Made by a program: the position numbers and the translations under genes
The notes under the pieces: generated by a model
Told to the model about the DNA's origin: nothing
Database searches by the model: none
What the model saw: the letters and a program-made list of their open reading frames with translations, nothing else
Part shown: in pieces, positions 19,958-31,932 of the stretch
Numbering within the stretch: position 1 is the stretch's first letter
Layout of the letters: every line of letters starts with the position of its first letter
Source: Closterium sp. Naga37s-1
Lineage: Eukaryota > Streptophyta > Zygnematophyceae > Desmidiales > Closteriaceae
Direction: 5' to 3'
Length of the DNA stretch: 64,000 nucleotides
Assembly: GCA_947471745.1 (NCBI GenBank)
Contig: CANJKZ010000078.1
Span: 2,856,501 to 2,920,500 of the forward strand

Positions 19958-22582
19958 ATCATAGACGTACGAGCGACGTCCATGACCATGCCAATGCGGC
20001 GCTCAGCAATCCCATTTTGCTGCGGTGAGTCCGGAAGCGTGAAGGTCTGACGGATGCCCCGTGCACGACAGTAGGCACGCAGAAGGCCAGAGGAGAACTC
20101 TCCGCCTCTGTCCGAGTGCAGACGCAGAACAGGAAAGTCCGAGCCGAAGCTCTGCCTGAGCTGGAGACGAGCTGCGCGGATCCAGTCGATCAGCACCTCA
20201 GTGACATCACCCTTGCTGCGCAAGGGGAAGACTGTGGTGTAACGCGAGTAGTCGTCAACAACGAGCAGGAAGTAGCGCTCGTGACCCTGTCCACGGACGC
20301 GGGCTGGGCCCCACACGTCCATGTGAAGTGTCTGCAACGGGGCCTCTGTCGGAGGAAACTGGGAAGAGTGAGGGGCAGCACGCAGGCGCCCCTCGACACA
20401 GGGGACACAGGCAGGGCCAGGGCCCTGAGGAAGGGGAGGGAGGGACCGGGGGAGACCGGACACAAGAAGACGGGAGGCCATACCTCTGAGCCGAAGCAGA
20501 GAGGGGTGGCCAAGGCGGTGGTGCCAGAGGAGAGTCTCGTGAGACAGGAGACGACACGAACAGGGGGCAGACTCAGGACCAGACCTGGACGCCGCTGCAA
20601 ACACCTGACCCGACGTAACTACCCTACCAGACTCAGCAACTGGAGGAGACGCAGTGGTCAGAGTGTACAGGCTCGACCCCGGCTGACGGGTGAACGTAGC
20701 CAGGTGTCGGCCTGTGCCAGCCTCTGTACAGTGGGTCACTCTCTGACGTGCAGGAGTGAACTGGTGGACCCCCGCATCCTGTAGGTCAGCACCACTCACC
20801 AGGTTCGTAGAGAACGAGGGGAGGTAGAGACCAGACAGGGTGCCAGAGGGAGCCGCCGGACACGGGAGGACTGTGGAGAAGCGAGACAGGACAGGACCCC
20901 CAGAGGGGTCAGCCAGAGACACTGCAACCGGTCGACTCAGCGGTGTGAGTGTGGTGCGGTCCCGAAAGAAGGAGCGAGACGCCCCAGAGTCAAGGGTGAA
21001 GGTGAGGGAGGCCGAAGCCGACGCAGTACCTGAGAGCGCAGACTCACCAGTACCTGAGGACGCAGACACACGAGCACCTAGAGCAGCAGCGTCGCAAGCA
21101 CCTAGGGCAGCAGCCTCGCCAGGACCTAGAGCAGCAGTCTCAATGCCCGGATCGGGCGGGAAACACCGGTAACAGTCACCCTCATCACTAATAGACACAG
21201 CATACATGGCAGAGAGAATAGCATCAAAGTCAAGATCATAGATGGCAACACCCGCCCTAGACAGCTCGCCCCAGCGAGGGATCTCGGAGGCCTCCGGGAA
21301 CTGGTGACGCCACGCGTCCGTCAGGCGGCCAAAGCAGCGCTGGGTGGGGTGGGCACCCCCACACTGCTCACCCGCACGGTCGCCAGTGCGCAAAACGTAG
21401 GAGCACGGACCAAAACCCCCACCCCGCTGACGCGCAGTGTACCACTCACGAAGCTGCTGAGGGGACAGGGTGTCACGACCACGCTGCTGCTGCTGGCGCG
21501 AGCCACCATCGGAGCCACTCCTCTGCGAAGACCCGCGACCAGCACCACCGCCACCCCCGCTGCCTCCGACGCCTCCGCCGCCTCCGCTACTGCCGCCGCC
21601 TCCGCCTCCGCCGCCGCCTCCACCTCCGCCACCTCCGCCACCTCCGCTCCCACCGCCACCGCCGCCGCCACCTCCACCTCCACTGCCGCCACCGACCCCT
21701 CCACCCCCACCTCCACTCCCACCGCCACCCCCACTCCCCCAACTGCCGCCACCTCCACCTCCACCGCCCCCGCTCGCTCCTCCAGCGCCCTTGCCCCCCT
21801 TGCCCTTGCCAGAGCGGCGTCTCCCGCTAGGGGCAGACGCCGCACCGACCGACTCAAGAACAAGGAGGTCGGCCGCAGCAGCAGAGGCAATAGAGGGCAG
21901 AAGGGGGGAGGGGGAACACCCCTCAAAGATGGGGGTGCGCGGGTCACCACGAGAGGCCCCTACAGCGACGATGCTCTTCTCGGCCGCTAGGAGGGACTTC
22001 TCGAGGAGGTCAACAGTGAGAGTGGTGGGACAGACAGAGAGAAAGTGGTCCCTGACTACGCGAAGGGATTCAGGAAGGCGAGTGACTATGTAGTAAAGAG
22101 TGATGTACATGGGGGGGGGGGTTCCTGGCGCAGAAGTCAGGAGGGAGTGCAGCGCGGTAGCGAGTGTCACTAGTGCGGAGGTGCGTAATGAGGTCAGTGA
22201 CTGTGGGAAAGGCAGTAAGATCAGGAAAGAGGTACGGTAGCATGAGACGGCTCAGTGCAGCAGTGGCAGGGGAGGAGTAGCGCGCAACTACAGCGTCGTA
22301 CAAGGTCTGAGCACTCTTGTACTGACTAAAGTGCGCACGCTCGGAGGTAGGGAGGTGGCGACGCACAGCAAGACGTGCAGCAGCGTCGCGCGTGGCCCAC
22401 TGGGAGCGAACAGTGGCGTCAGCATCAGCAGCAGGGGCAGTGGAGGTGCCAGAGGTGAGGTCAAAGAGAGAGAGGCCGTCTGCCCTATCGCACTGTAAGA
22501 ACAGCTGCAGGTCATCTACCCAGACCTCAAAGTCAATGGCCCTACCCTCAGCGTCAAAGGCGAGAACACTAGGGGTAGCCAT
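19958..22582 (-). pseudogene. Type-2 copia gag-protease-integrase, copy H, 3'-truncated
   Basis: Starts at ATG 22582 (MATPSVLAFDAEGRAIDFE). The Gag capsid region runs to about 22120, where a run of eleven G on the plus strand (22111-22121) shifts the frame; other copies read AACCCGCCCCCG there. After the shift the frame is open for ~740 codons: Gag end (MYITLYYIVTRLPESLR), ~120 residues of Gly/Ser, a Gln run, the C-x12-C-x3-H-x4-C motif (CSYVLRTGDRAGEQC...RC), protease (LDSGASRSFF), integrase HHCC (HHRLGH ... CVPC) and catalytic core (HMDVWGPA, LHSDRGGEF, PQQNGIAER). It stops at the fusion with copy D. This copy is the most divergent of the type-2 set; the reverse transcriptase is lost. Confidence 0.85.
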
Positions 22583-22639
22583 GACCCTAGACGACTAGCA
22601 GCGCAAACAGTGGGATGAGGACAGTGCAGTGAAAAGGCG

Positions 22640-23560
22640 CTGTGCTCACCAGACTGGGCAGGTCGGGCGGCCCTGAAGGAGGGCGGCGCGGCGGCTCGGC
22701 GGCTCAGCTGCTGGGCGGCCCGGCGGCTCGGCGGCTCAGCTGCTGGGCGGCTCGGCTGCTGGGCGGCTCGGCTGCTGGGCGGCGCGGCCGCTGGGCGGCT
22801 CGGCTGCTGGGCGGCTCGGCTGCTCGGCGGCTCGGCGGCTCGGCTGCTGGGCGGCTCGGCTGCTGGGCGGCTCGGCGGCTCGGCTGCTGGGCGGCTCGGC
22901 TGTGCTGCTGCAGGGCACGGGGCCGCAGGTAAGGGCGGCGGGGCCGCTGGTAAGGGCGGGGTGGCCGCGGGTAGGGTGGCGGGGCCGCAGATAGGGTGGC
23001 GGGGCCGCAGCAGAGGGCGGCGGGGCCGCAGGTAAGGTGGCGGGGCCGCAGGTAAGGTGGCGGGGCCGCAGGTAAGGTGGCGGGGCCGCAGCAGAGGGCG
23101 GCGGGGCCGCAGGTAAGGGCGGGGCCGCAGGTAAGGTGGCGGGGCCGCGAGGAAGGGCGGCGGGACCGCTAGGTAGGGCGGCGGGGCCGCGCGATGGGGC
23201 GGCGGGGCCGCGCGATGGGGCGGCGGGGCCGCGCGATGGGGTGGCGGGGCCGCGAGGAAGGGCGGCGGGGCCGCGCGATGGGGCGGCGGGGCCGCGCGAT
23301 GGGGCGGCGGGGCCGCGCGATGGGGCGGCGGGGCCGCGATGGGGCGGCGGGGCCGCTAGGTAGGGCGGCGGGGCCGCGCAATGGGGCGGCGAGGCCGCGA
23401 GGTAGGGCGGCGGGGCCGCTAGGTAGGGCGGCGGAGCCGCTAGGAGAGAGGCGGCGGGGCCGCGAAGACGGGCGGCGGGGCCGCGGAGACGGGTGGCGGG
23501 GCCGCAGTGCAGGGCCGCTAGGGCGGCTCGACGAAGTGAGGGCCCGAAGCGCGACTCGGG
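22640..23560 (-). repeat. GC-rich minisatellite filling the leader of type-2 copy H
   Basis: Two blocks: 22680-22905 with ~17-bp units (GGCGGCTCGGCTGCTGG), and 22920-23520 with ~20-22-bp units (GGCGGCGGGGCCGCGCGATG, or CAGGTAAGGTGGCGGGGC). It occupies the interval between gag and the primer-binding site, as in copies E, K and L, but the unit is different. Apparent long open frames of Pro/Ala/Arg repeats across it are products of the repeat. Confidence 0.85.
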
Positions 23561-23641
23561 CTGAGCGCGCTTCGGGCAGGAAAAAAAATCGATGTGGTGG
23601 GCCCTAAGCACAGTTCCCAAGGGGGAACCTGCTCGATACCA

Positions 23642-23773
23642 TGAGAAGATTTGAACAAGAATGAATGAACTATGAAATGAAGTGAGTACAAATATGAAAC
23701 CCTAATTGGTTGTACCCCCTATGGGATACCCCACTATAGCCTACACAACAGCATAAGCTATAATGTTCTGACA
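23642..23773 (-). repeat. Type-2 copia LTR (5' LTR of copy H)
   Basis: A 132-bp LTR, minus orientation, beginning TGTCAGAACATTATAGC and ending CTTCTCA, followed by the primer-binding site TGGTATCGAGCAGG (23628-23641). Confidence 0.85.
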
Positions 23774-24012
23774 GGCAGTTTTCGGACAATCGGTCAAGTT
23801 GATCGATAGTCTGCACGGCACGCTGTGCGACGTTCAAGGTACTCTTGCTGTTTTGACTAAGTCCCTCTTGATCCCTCTCTCTACAAACTCAGACCCGAGG
23901 ATAGGGGCTGGTCTTGTGCCAGGCACCCAGGGACCCTTGGAGGTGACCCCGAGGAGAGGTTTTAAGTTGGATAACGTCTTAATAGCCTGAGTTTATTAGG
24001 CCCTTACACCAA
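23774..24012 (+). repeat. Type-1 copia LTR fragment, plus orientation
   Basis: The last ~215 bases (from about 23795) match the 3' part of the type-1 LTR in the opposite orientation to copies A-D and end CCCTTACACCAATA. It joins copy J directly, so it marks a deletion or recombination junction rather than a complete element. Confidence 0.8.
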
Positions 24013-24173
24013 TACGCGCCGCCCCTTGCGACCCGCCCTCCGCCCCTAGGCTAGCGAGCCACCCCTCTTGCAGCATGCGCGCCGCCACTTGCAGCCCGCT
24101 TGCCCCCACTTGCTGCTGCCTGCCCTGTTCCTTGCACTGCCCGGCTCTTGCCCGCACTGCATACTGCGGTGCT

Positions 24174-25735
24174 ATGGCTTCTCTCCGTGTACTCGCGTTC
24201 AATCATGAGGGTCGCCCGATCCAGTTCGACACGTGGCTCGATGACTTGCAACTGTACCTACTGAGCGACTCTAGAGACAGCGTTTCGTTGTTTGACCACA
24301 CGTCTGGAGCCTCTCCCGCCCCTCCTGCCACAGCTGATAGTGCGATTCGCTCACAATGGCTTACTCGTGACGCTGCTTCTTGCTTAGCCATTCGCAACCA
24401 CCTGCCGTTAGCCGAATGCGCTCACTTCGGACAGCACAGGCACTGTACGACGCTATAGTCGCCCGTTAGTCCTCGCCTGCCACGGCTGCTCTAGGCCGTT
24501 TTCTACTACCCTACCTTTTTCCCGAGCTGACCGCCTTTGCCACAGTGGAGGACCTCGTTACCCACCTTCGCACTAGTGACGCTCGCTACCACGCTGCCCT
24601 CCCAGCACAGTTCCTCGAGAGGAACCCACCCCCGATGTACATCACTCTCTACTTTATAGTCACCCACCTCCCTGACTCTCTTCGCGCAGTCAGGGACAAC
24701 TTTCTCTTTCACTGTTGACCCACTCGAGCAGCACCTCCTTGCAGCTGAGACTAGTGCAGTCGCTGTAGGTGCAGCTCGTGGCACACCTCGCACACCCTTC
24801 TTTGAGGGTTGTTCCCCCTCCCCCCTTGCCCCCTCCTACGCCTTTGCTGCTGCTGTTGACGTCCTTGGTGCTGAGGATGTCGGGGCTGCTTCTGCTAGTG
24901 GGAAGTGCCGCAGCAGCAAGGGCAAGGGTGGCAGGGGTGGCGGCGGTGGCACGGGTGGCGGCGGTGGCAGCGGGGGTGGTGGTGGGGGCAGCAGTGGAGG
25001 TGGTGGCGGTGGTGGGAGTGGTGGCGGGAGTGGGGGCTCTGGTGGCGGCGGTGGTGGCAGCGGTGGGGGTGGCGGTAGTGGCGGCACTAAGAGTGGTGGC
25101 AGTCGGGCTGGAGCTACTCAGGGGGGAGGTTCTGGCAGTAGCCAGAGGCAGCAACAGCAGCGTCGCAGCGAGACCCCGTCGCCCCAGCAGCTTCGTGAGT
25201 GGTTTTCTCAGTGTGGGGCGTCTGGGGGTAGTGGTAGCTACCTGTATGTCATTCGCACGGGTGACCGTGGTGGTCAGACATGCAGGAAGCCTCACACTCA
25301 GTACCGCTGCTTCTCCCGCCTCAATGACACTTGGCGCGCTGAGTTTGGTGACGAGGCCGAGCGCCCCCGCTGGGCAGAGCTGCTTATGTCTGGAGTTGCT
25401 ATCTTGGACCTAGACTATGATGCTATTCTTACTGCTATGTATGCCTTGTCTATTAGTGCTGAGGGTGACTGTTACCTGTGTGTAACGCCTGACCCAGGTA
25501 TAGAGGCTGCTGCTCTAGGTGCTAGTGAGTCTGCTCTCCCTGGTAGTGCGCCTGCTGAGGCCTTGCACACCTTTATACTTGAATCAGGTGCTTCACGCTG
25601 TCTCTTTCGTGACAGCACCACCCTCACTCCTCTCTCTGCACCTGTACCGGTCAGATTGGCTGACCCCTCAGGGAGCCCAGTTGTTGCCCATTCCTCCACT
25701 GTTCTCCCGTGTCCGACGGTTCTCGTTCTCTACAA
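24174..25735 (+). pseudogene. Type-2 copia gag-protease, copy J
   Basis: ATG 24174 (MASLRVLAFNHEGRPIQFDTW). The Gag frame breaks near 24440 and again near 24700, recovers through the Gly-rich tract (about 24920-25100) and the atypical zinc-like motif (YVIRTGDRGGQTC near 25245), then the protease ESGASRCLFRDSTTL, where the catalytic Asp is replaced by Glu (DSGA in other copies). The LTR and leader are lost: a type-1 LTR fragment lies just upstream. With four or more lesions it is inactive. Confidence 0.8.
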
Positions 25736-26994
25736 ACTTGGTGAGTACCACTGCCCTCCAGGATGCGATGGTCCCTACCACCACTCCTGGGGGTCAGCGT
25801 GTGTCGATCTGCACGTGTACACGGACTGGCCGTCATCTAGCCACGTTTACTCGTCGGCCTGGGTCGAGTATGTACACACTGGCGACCGAACCTACTCAAG
25901 TAGCTGCGTCTGCCCAGGTGTCAGCGTCAGGTCCGGAAGCACCCCCTTGCTCGTGTCGCCTCCTGTCGCACCAGACTCTCCTGTGGCACCACCGACTTGG
26001 TCACCCCTCCCTGCCACGCCTTTGTGGCATGCACTCCTTCCTCCATGTCTCTGGTCTTCCCAGGTCTCTGCCTCCCCTCCCGACCTCGCCTGCCCCGCCC
26101 TGCCTTCCTTGCGTCGAGGGGCGGCAGCTCGCCGCTCCTCACTCCTCCTCGTTTCCCCCAACGACTGCTCCCGTGCAAAGTCTCCACATGGACGTGTGGG
26201 GCCCAGCCCGCATCAGTGGACAGGGCCGCGAGCGCTACTTTCTGCTGGTTGTTGACGACTACACGCGTTACACCACTGTCTTCCCCTTGCGCAGCAAGGG
26301 TGAGGTCCCTGATGTCTTGATCCCTTGGATCCGTGCAATCCGTCTCCAGCTCTGCGAGCGGTTCCACGAGGACCTTCCTGTCCTGCGCCTGCACTCTGAC
26401 AGAGGTGGTGAGTTCTCATCCGACCTCTTCCGGGACTTTTGTCGTGGGGAGGGCATCCTCCAGGCGTTCACGCTTCCGGCCTCACCGCAGCAAAATGGGA
26501 TTGCTGAGCGTCACATTGGCTTAGTCATGGAGGTCGCTCGTACCTCCATGATCCATGCGGCTGCCCCCCATTTTCTGTGGCCGTTTGCGGTCCGGTACGC
26601 TGCGCATCAGCTCAACCTCTGGCCCCATGTCTCCTTGCCGGAGACCTCGCCTACACTGCGTTGGACGGGGAAGGTTGGCGATGCGTCGGTGTTTCGGGTC
26701 TGGGGTTCTCGTGCCTTTGTTTGCGATACATCCACGGACAAGCTCTCCGCCCGCTTTATTCCCTGCGTCTTCCTTGGATTTCCCCCTAATGCGCCTAGCT
26801 GGCGGTTTTACCACCCCACCTCGCGCCGTGTCTTCCCCTCTCAGGACATTACGTTTGACGAGTCGGATCCCTTTTACCGTCTCTTTCCCTACCACTCTGC
26901 CCCTCCCCCACCCCCGCCGCTCTTCCTTGCTCCAGGTCCCCCTCTGGTAGACCCCCTCCCCCCCCAGGGTCCTGCTCCCTCAGGTGTGTCTTAG
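25736..26994 (+). pseudogene. Type-2 copia integrase, copy J
   Basis: Open frame covering the integrase: TLLWHHRLGHPSL (HH) and CLPCVEGR (CC) of the zinc domain, then the core with all three acidic residues in HMDVWGPA, LHSDRGGEF and PQQNGIAERH, then the conserved VWGSRAFV / CVFLGFP region of copia integrase C-termini. It ends at a TAG (26992-26994) that replaces the CAG found at the same site in copy K. The downstream linker continues in the region 27040-27880. Confidence 0.85.
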
Positions 26995-27023
26995 GTAGAC
27001 CCTCTCCCGAGCGCTGTGCCTGT

Positions 27024-27880
27024 TTGATAGCTGTAGCCTCACGTGCTTCTAGAAGTGCTGCGTCTGGGGGTGCGGAGCTTGGGGGTGCTCAGTCTGAGGG
27101 TGCCGGTTCTGGGGGTGCTGAGCCTCCGGGTGTGGAGCCTGGGGGTGCTGAGCTTGCGGGTGTGGTGCCTGGGGGTGCTGAGCCTGAGGGTGTGGAGCCT
27201 GGGGGTGCTGAGTCTGAGGGTGCGGAGTCTGGGGGTGCTGCACCTCGGGGTATTGCTTCTTCTGGAGGTCCTGCGGGTGCTTCGCCACGTCTGTCTCCCC
27301 GGCCAGAGCCTCTCTCCCCGCAGCAGCTGGACGAGTGGTTTTCTCAGCGCACACGCCTTCGGAGTGGAGCTGGAGGTGCTGGAGTTACTGCTGGAGCTGG
27401 TGTTATAGGAGGTACTGCAGCTGCTGGTCCTGGAGGTGCTCGTACCAGGGGTACTGGAGCTGGAGGGACGGGTAGTGTTGGGGGCGCTGGAGCTGGAGGA
27501 GTTGGAGCTGGAGACCCTGCGGAGCCTGGAGGTGCGTGAGCTGGAGGCGCTGGAGCTGGAGGCACTGGCGCTGGAGGCGTTGGAGCTGGAGGAGCTAGAG
27601 CTGGCGACACTAGAGTTGGAGGTACTTGCGCTTGTGGCGCTGGAGCTGGAGCAGCTGGAGCTGGCGGCAATGGAGCTGTCGGCACTGGAGCTGGAGGCAC
27701 TGGCGCTGGTGGCGCTGGAGCTTGAGGAGCTGGAGCTGTTGACCCTAGAGCTGGAGGTGCTGGCGCTGGGGGTGCTGTGTCTGGAGGTACTGGTGCTGGA
27801 GGCACTGTGCGGCCGCAACCGTTTTTCGTTCCCCTGCTTCGCCAGGTTCTTAGTCTCCCGTCTTCTACTGGCCTTCCTCC
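27024..27880 (+). repeat. Repeat-rich integrase-RT linker of type-2 copy J
   Basis: Two tandem arrays lie between integrase and reverse transcriptase. At 27060-27250 the units are ~27-30 bp (GGGGGTGCTGAGCCTGAGGG) and encode GGAEPGGVE-like repeats; at 27365-27800 they are GGAGCTGGAGGCACTGG-like units. Copy K has the matching arrays at 31510-31860 and 31990-32180. In most frames these give meaningless low-complexity peptides. The acidic Gly/Ala/Glu reading in the pol frame is the likely native one. Confidence 0.75.
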
Positions 27881-28088
27881 TAGCTTACTGAGTCCACCGC
27901 CTCTCCAGTCGCAGCCACGGTTACAGTGAGGCTACCCACTGCCTGCTCCCTCTCCGTACGCTGAGCAAAAAGACTCTTTTACAGAGCGTCGTGAGCCTGA
28001 TTCTCGTCCTACCTCGCTTGTTCGCGCTGCTCGCACTGGTCGTCGCGTTTCGCGTCCGCGTCCTCCTCCAGTCCCCGGCACCCACTCT

Positions 28089-30060
28089 ATGGCACTTCGT
28101 ACTTCCTCTGTTCCACTACGTGTTCCTCTGCCAGCTCCTCCTGAATCCTCTCTTCCTGCCGTCCCTGACCCTGAGTCTGATCACGCTCGTGCTGCCAGTC
28201 CCACTGTCTCTTGTCTCCTCGCCACTATTGTCACTCACCCTTCTTTTGAGTCCACTGCTGCGTCAGCACTCGTTACTAAGCTGGTTGACTTTGCAGCTGC
28301 CTGTCGTCTAAACTACGCCACTTCTCTTGTTGCCGAGTCTAAGTCTGCCAGTCCTCCGTCCGTCGGGGGTGAGTGTGCTCTTAGCACGGACGTCCTTGAG
28401 GACAGGCAGGAGGACTTTGAGTGTCATCCAGCTCCTATTCCTTGTTTCGCTTCCATGCTGCTTGCCCCTGAGGGAGACCCGGATGCACCAGACATCCCGA
28501 CCCCGCGCTCTTACGCAGAGGCGATTACGGGTCCCTACTCTCTCAGTGGCAGGCACTCATGGATGCCGAGATGGCATCTTGGAAGTCCACAGGCACCTAC
28601 GTTGACACAGTTCCCCCGTGTGGGGCGAACATAGTCAATGGAATGAGGATTTTCAGGGTGAACCAGCCGTCGGGTTCTCCGCCTGCCTTCAAGGCGCGTT
28701 ACGTTGCTCGAGGCTTCAATCAACGACAGGGGGTCGACAACTTCCAGACCTTCTCCCCCACCCCGAAGATGACCACTCTTCGGGTGTTGCTGCACGTCGC
28801 TGCTCAGCGTGACTACGAGTTGCACTCTCTGGAGTTCAGTACTGCTTTCTCGCAAGGCAGCCTGCACGAGGAGATCTGGCTACGCCGCCCACCTGGCTTC
28901 ACTGGGTCGTTTCATGCAGGTACCCAGTGGAGCCTCCGGCGGCCAGTCTACGGTCTCCGCCAAGTGCCTCGCGAGTGGCACGACACACTCAGGACTACAC
29001 TTGCGGCACTGGGGTTTACTCCTTCGACTGCTGACCCGTCGCTGTTTCTATGCACCGACACGTCGCTGCCGCCGTTCTACGTCCTCGTCTACGTCGACGA
29101 CCTGGTCTTTGCCACTGCTGACACTGAGGCACTGACCCTTGTGAAGTCGGAGTTGCAGAAGAGACACACCTGCACTAACCTGGGTGAACTGCGCAGCTAT
29201 CTTGGCTTGCAGATCACCCGGGACAGAGCACGGCGCACCATCACCCTGACTCAGTCACACATGGTGCACCACGTCCTTCAGCGCTTCAGCTTCCAGTTCT
29301 CCTCGCCACAGCCCACTCCTCTGTCTACCAGCCACTCGCTTTCAGCTCCACCTTCGAACGAGTCCGTAGAGCCGAGTGGTCCATACCCAGAGCTTGTGGG
29401 TTGCCTCATGTACCTGATGACGTGCACACGACCTGACCTCGCGTACCCTCTCAGCCTCCTGGCTCGCTACGTGGCTCCTAGTAGGCACCGAAAGGTGCAC
29501 TGAGATGTTGCAAAGAGGGTACTGCATTACTTGTGCAGTACGTTGGGCATGGGGCTCGTGCTTGGAGGACGGGGTCCAGTTGTCCTCACTGGTCACGCAT
29601 ACGCTTCTTGGATTGACGACTTGGCTACGCAGCGGTCGTCACACGGTTACACCTTCAGCCTCGGTTCCGGCTCTGTTCCTGGCGGTCTACCCGCTCGTCT
29701 TCGGTTCTCAGTTTCAGTTGTGAGGCTGAGATCTACGCTGGGCCATGGCTACACAGGAGTTACGCTGGCTCACCTACCTGCTAACTGACTTGGGAGAGCA
29801 GCCTCGTTCGCCTCCAGTTCTGTACATAGACAACAAGGCCATGATTGCCTTGTGCGAAGAGCCCAGACTGGAGCACCAAACAAAGCACATTGCTCTGCGA
29901 TACTTCCTTGCTCGAGAGTTGCAGCAGCGTGGTCAGCTTCGTCTTGCATACGTGGCCACTAGGGCCAACACTGCTGATATATTCACCAAGGTTGGCACTT
30001 CAGCCTGGTTATCATCAGCGTTTCTCTACTGTTTTAGGCCTTGTGCCTACTTTGTCTATA
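28089..30060 (+). pseudogene. Type-2 copia reverse transcriptase and RNase H, copy J
   Basis: Covers RT and RNase H: MLLAPEGDPDAPDIPTPRSY, ARGFNQRQGVDNFQTFSPTP, STAFSQGSLHEEIW, YGLRQVPREWHDTL, the intact catalytic box VYVDDLVF (about 29090), YLGLQITRDRARRTITL, LVGCLMYLMTCTRPDLAYPL, then a TGA at 29502-29504 where a Trp is expected, and RNase H pieces ELRWLTYLLTDLGEQ, LYIDNKAMIALCEEP and ANTADIFTK. Frames change near 28540, 29500 and 29990. No 3' LTR follows; the sequence switches at about 30138 to copy K in the opposite orientation. Confidence 0.85.
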
Positions 30061-30137
30061 TGTGCATCTCACTGCATGATAAGTATCCCACATGTGTGAC
30101 TGATTCAGGGAGATGGTGTGCTGTGCTCTGTCCCGGG

Positions 30138-31040
30138 TGATCTGCAAGCCAAGATAGCTGCGCAGCTCACCAAGGTCAGTGCAGGTGTGTCTCTTCTAGA
30201 GCTCTGACTTCACAAGGGTCAGTGCCTCAGTGTTAGCAGTGGCAAAGACGAGGTTGACGACGTACACGAGGATGTAGAACGGCGGCAGCGAGGTGTCGGT
30301 GCATAGAAACAGCGACGGGTCAGCAATAGAAGGAGCAAACCCATGAGCCGCAAGTGTGTCGTACCACTCGCGAGGCACCTGGCGGAGACCATAGACTGGC
30401 CGCCGGAGGCTCCACTGGGTACCTGCAGGAAACGACCCAGTGAAGCCAGGTGGGCGGCGCAGCCAGATCTCCTCGTGCAGGCTGCCCTGCAAGAAAGTTG
30501 TGCTGAAGTCAAGAGAGTGCAGCTCGTAGTCACGCTGAGCGGCGACGTGCAGCAACACCCGAAGAGTGGTCATCTTCGGGGTGGGGGAGAAGGTCTGGAA
30601 GTAGTCAACCCCCTTTCGCTGACTGAAGCCTCGAGCAATGTAACGCGCCTTGAAGGCAGGCGGAGAACCCGGCGGCCGCTTCACCCTGAAAATCCACATG
30701 CCATCGACTATGTTCGCCTGAGACGGGGGAACTGCGTCGATGTAGGTGCCTGTGGACTTCCAGGATGCCATCTCGGCATCCATGGCTGCCTGCCACTGAG
30801 AGGAGTAAGGACCCGTAATCGCCTCTGCGTAAGAGCGCGGGGTCGGGATGTCTGGAGCATCCGGGTCTCCCTCAGGGGCAAGCAGCATGGAAGCGAAACG
30901 AGGTACAGCAGCTGCAAGACACTCAAAGTCCTCCTGCCTGTCCTCAAGGACGTCTGTACCAAGAGCACACTCACCCCCGACGGACGGAGGACTGGCAGAC
31001 TCAGACTCAGATACAAGAGCAGTGGCGTAGTCTAGACGTC
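30138..31040 (-). pseudogene. Type-2 copia reverse transcriptase fragment, copy K, catalytic box destroyed
   Basis: Reads from ASPPSVGGECALGTDVLEDR through WIFRVKRPPGSPPAFKARY, ARGFSQRKGVDYFQTFSPTP and YGLRQVPREWYDTL to ILVYVVNLVFATANTE, where the catalytic YVDD of copy J has become YVVN: both Asp are lost, so polymerase activity is impossible. The frame stops at 30196, then continues to 30138 with an YLGLQI remnant. RNase H is missing. Confidence 0.85.
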
Positions 31041-31930
31041 AGGCAGTAGCAAGGTCAAGCAGCTCAGCAACGAGGGCAGACGCAGCAGTGGACTCAAAAG
31101 AAGGGTCAGTGACAGCAGTGGCGAGGAGACGAGAGACAGTGGGACTGGCAGCACGCACAAGGTCAGACTCACGGTCAGGGACGGCAGGAAGAGAGGACTC
31201 AAGAGGAGGCGGCAGAGGAACACGCAGTGGAACAGAGGAAGGACGAAGTGCCATAGCGTGCGTGCCAGGGACATGAGGAGGACTCGAACGAGGAACGCGA
31301 CGAGCAGTGCGAACAGGTGAGATAGGACGAGACGCACGCTCACGACGCTCTGTAAGACCGCCAGACTGCTCAGAGTAAGGAGAAGGAGCAGGCAGTGAGG
31401 AGGCTGGCTGTAACGGTGGCTGCAACTGGTCAGGCGGTGGACACAGTAGGGGAGGAGTACGACTAGTAGAAGACGGGACACGTAGAACCTGCTGAACCAC
31501 GGGAACAAAGTATGGTCGCGGTCGCACAGTGCCTCCAGCACCAGTACCACCAGCACCCTCAGCTCCAGCACCCCCAGCTCCAAAGTCAACAGCTCCAGCT
31601 CCTCCAGCTCCAGCGCCTCCCACGCTTGTGCCTCCAGCTCCAGCTCCTCCAGCTCCAGCGCCTCCCGCGCCAGTGCCTCCAGCTCCAGTGTCTCCAGCCC
31701 CAGCAGCTCCACGATCCGTAGGGTCTCCAGCTCCAGCGCCCCCAACACCACCAGTCCCGGCAGCTCCAGTACCCCTCGTACGAGCACCTCCATGACCAGC
31801 AGCCGCAGCACCTCCAGTGCCACCAGCTCCAGCAGTAACTCCAGCACCTCCAGCTCCAGTGTCCTCAGTGGCTCCAGCTCCGGCAGCTCCACTCCGAAGG
31901 TGTGCGCGCCGAACAAGCCACTCACGCAGC
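31041..31930 (-). pseudogene. Linker between integrase and RT, copy K
   Basis: Low-complexity Gly/Ala and Leu/Glu-coding repeats (31510-31860) are followed by a conserved proline-rich segment ([35 protein letters not shown]) that also occurs in copy J at about 27900-28100. A TGA near 31038 interrupts the join to RT where copy J has a Cys codon. Confidence 0.65.
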
Positions 31931-31932
31931 TG

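Noticed and set aside
21304-21990. Ala/Thr-rich plus-strand frame across copy H
   Set aside because: Antisense shadow of the Gly/Ser tract of type-2 Gag.
22736-23620. Long Pro/Ala/Arg-rich open frames on both strands
   Set aside because: They are translations of the GC-rich leader minisatellite of copy H. Every frame is open because the repeat lacks stop words, and no domain is present.
27039-27818. Ser/Thr-rich antisense open frame (SSSSATSASASSS)
   Set aside because: Shadow of the Gly/Ala/Glu-coding linker repeats of copy J.
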